64,000 nucleotides of DNA from assembly GCF_003719335.1 (NCBI RefSeq), contig NZ_RIAS01000001.1, positions 558,001 through 622,000 of the forward strand, in the 5' to 3' direction. Both the position numbers and the translations under genes were made by a program. The first letter of the stretch is position 1. Each line of letters opens with the position of its first letter. The DNA is from Paenibacillus amylolyticus (lineage in GTDB: Bacteria; Bacillota; Bacilli; Paenibacillales; Paenibacillaceae). Below, piece by piece: positions 63,034 to 64,000 of this stretch. The notes below the pieces were generated by a model. It was not told where the DNA came from, ran no database searches, and saw nothing but the letters and a program-made list of their open reading frames with translations.

Positions 63034-64000
63034 GTTGCACCTCCACTGCCTCATTATGAACTTTCACTTTTACATTCCCGTGACTGCCGAGTTGCTCCTC
63101 AATCTGCTGTTTTAACCGCTCCATATCCAAACCTGTATGACAACCCAGGTGCACGTAAATAGAATTTTCATCATATCGAATGACCCATTCCATATATGCG
63201 AGGCTCGGATTAGAATCTGAGTCATCAATCTGTTCCGACTCTGGAATTGTCTCCTCGCAGGAGATAAAGCCCTGGAAGTTGAACAAAATAAGTTTCCTTG
63301 GTTCCTGACCCGTCTGTCTGTAAGCTGCAGCCAATTGTTTTTGAATTTTGGAATATGGAGACCTCATGACCGAATCATCTGTTAGTGCCATAAAGTTAAT
63401 ACTGTGTCGTTTCGTGAAATCTAGGCGTTCCATCAAATCTTCCTGAGCAAAATCAGCATGCACAAGAATCGGAATCAGATCGAGGAATTCACCCACGTGA
63501 TCATAATAAGTTTCTTGTCCGTACTCTCTGCCGTAATGCACAAGCGCAACAGGCAACTCATCTGTATTCAAATAAGATGCGACAATGCCGGCAAAGGATT
63601 TGAAATAATTCCACCAGGACTCATTAAGATCTTGGTCTGTAATATCTGTACGCGGTATTTCAACCGTTATGGCGGAGGGCTCTGACTCGCCTGCGGTGAT
63701 TAACAGTTGATTCATAACGCTACTATTACATTGCTGCCAAGCCTGAATGGAGTACTGCTCCTCGAGCTCATGCTCAGTGATGTTAACAGGTCCCCGAGAC
63801 AGCATGTTTACATAATCCTCGTATTTGCGTATTTCCAATGAACCTTCTGTATCAATCATCCCAGCTTGCTGGTTACGGGCAATTGCCGAATCAAGTTGCT
63901 GCTTGATGATCTCGGCGCTCATGCCATCAAAGGCAAGGTGATCGAAACTCCAAATCAGTTTGTGCTTACTAGCTCCTGTTCGCAGAATACACAGACGCCA
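63023..64000 (-). CDS. NRPS condensation domain, C-terminal part (5' end beyond window)
   Basis: The last 325 residues of a protein running off the right edge. Its active-site motif reads DHLAFDG at visible residues 20-26 instead of HHxxxDG: the first His is Asp, while the catalytic second His and the Asp-Gly are kept. The rest shows the second half of a condensation fold (NFQGF; MEWVIRYDENSIYVHLGCHTG). No adenylation or carrier domain follows, so the protein ends after the C domain. It overlaps the synthase start by 11 bp. It may join the acyl chain to an amino acid, or have another acyl-transfer role. Confidence 0.88.
   Translation of the reverse strand, partial: WRLCILRTGASKHKLIWSFDHLAFDGMSAEIIKQQLDSAIARNQQAGMIDTEGSLEIRKYEDYVNMLSRGPVNITEHELEEQYSIQAWQQCNSSVMNQLLITAGESEPSAITVEIPRTDITDQDLNESWWNYFKSFAGIVASYLNTDELPVALVHYGREYGQETYYDHVGEFLDLIPILVHADFAQEDLMERLDFTKRHSINFMALTDDSVMRSPYSKIQKQLAAAYRQTGQEPRKLILFNFQGFISCEETIPESEQIDDSDSNPSLAYMEWVIRYDENSIYVHLGCHTGLDMERLKQQIEEQLGSHGNVKVKVHNEAVEVQHVQ

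Noticed and set aside
51288..64000. Direct identification as the zwittermicin, mycosubtilin or paenilamicin cluster
   Set aside because: Single parts are similar, but gene order and domain splitting differ, and most NRPS modules lie outside the window.

Overview
The window looks like chromosomal DNA of a Paenibacillus-type endospore-forming Firmicute. It carries sporulation genes (gpr, spoIIP, spoVAC/D/Eb), a leuS T-box leader, and purine-rich Shine-Dalgarno sites with GTG/TTG starts beside ATG. From about 2.6 to 31.3 kb it also has the conserved Bacillales block yqeG-yqeH-aroE-yhbY-nadD-yqeK-rsfS-yqeM / comER / comEA-comEB-comEC / holA-rpsT-gpr-spoIIP-yqxA-lepA-hemW. The species is inferred from gene content only. 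No rRNA, tRNA, insertion sequence, prophage or CRISPR array was seen.

Layout. 0-2.6 kb: the near-complete end of an OmpR-type response regulator, a secreted Lys/Ala/Thr/His-repeat protein, and a GNAT acetyltransferase. 2.6-31.3 kb: the housekeeping/competence/sporulation block, mostly on the minus strand. Insertions relative to B. subtilis are an ECF sigma/anti-sigma pair, a 100-residue orphan protein, a secreted copper-amine-oxidase-N-domain protein, leuS with its T-box, an APH-fold kinase and cvfB. 31.4-35.8 kb: a MoxR ATPase / DUF58 / transglutaminase operon. 36.0-37.9 kb: a short spoVA operon (C, D, Eb). 38.0-41.1 kb: an M42 aminopeptidase, two tiny single-TM proteins missed by ordinary gene calling, one of them in a small operon with a possible SigK promoter, and a DUF457 membrane protein. 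41.2-45.0 kb: a nirB-nirD-nirC nitrite reduction operon. Its promoter region has two FNR/CRP-type palindromes, one centred at -41.5 from the inferred start. 45.2-45.9 kb: an HD-domain phosphohydrolase.

46.1-64.0 kb (continuing past the right edge): a minus-strand hybrid polyketide/nonribosomal peptide cluster, the most interesting part of the window. In transcription order it reads: condensation domain (partial), fatty-acyl-AMP ligase-carrier-ketosynthase, carrier protein, acyl-CoA dehydrogenase, discrete acyltransferase, class-III aminotransferase, 3-hydroxyacyl-CoA dehydrogenase, FkbH-type HAD enzyme, second carrier protein, CPBP-like membrane protein without its catalytic residues, type II thioesterase, and a MacB/FtsX-type ABC exporter. 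Most junctions are 4-bp ATGA overlaps or gaps under 35 bp. A TetR-MFS pair with a perfect palindrome follows.

Working model (inference). The FkbH protein, the 87-residue carrier, the acyl-CoA dehydrogenase and the 3-hydroxyacyl-CoA dehydrogenase match the enzyme set known to make hydroxymalonyl-ACP. No O-methyltransferase is visible, so methoxymalonyl is not expected. The discrete acyltransferase would supply this unit to the AT-less ketosynthase, which extends a fatty acid activated by the AMP ligase. The aminotransferase would convert the beta-keto group to an amine, as the AMT domain of iturin/mycosubtilin synthases does. The expected building block is therefore an alpha-hydroxy-beta-amino fatty acid, passed to an NRPS whose first condensation domain enters the window at the right edge.
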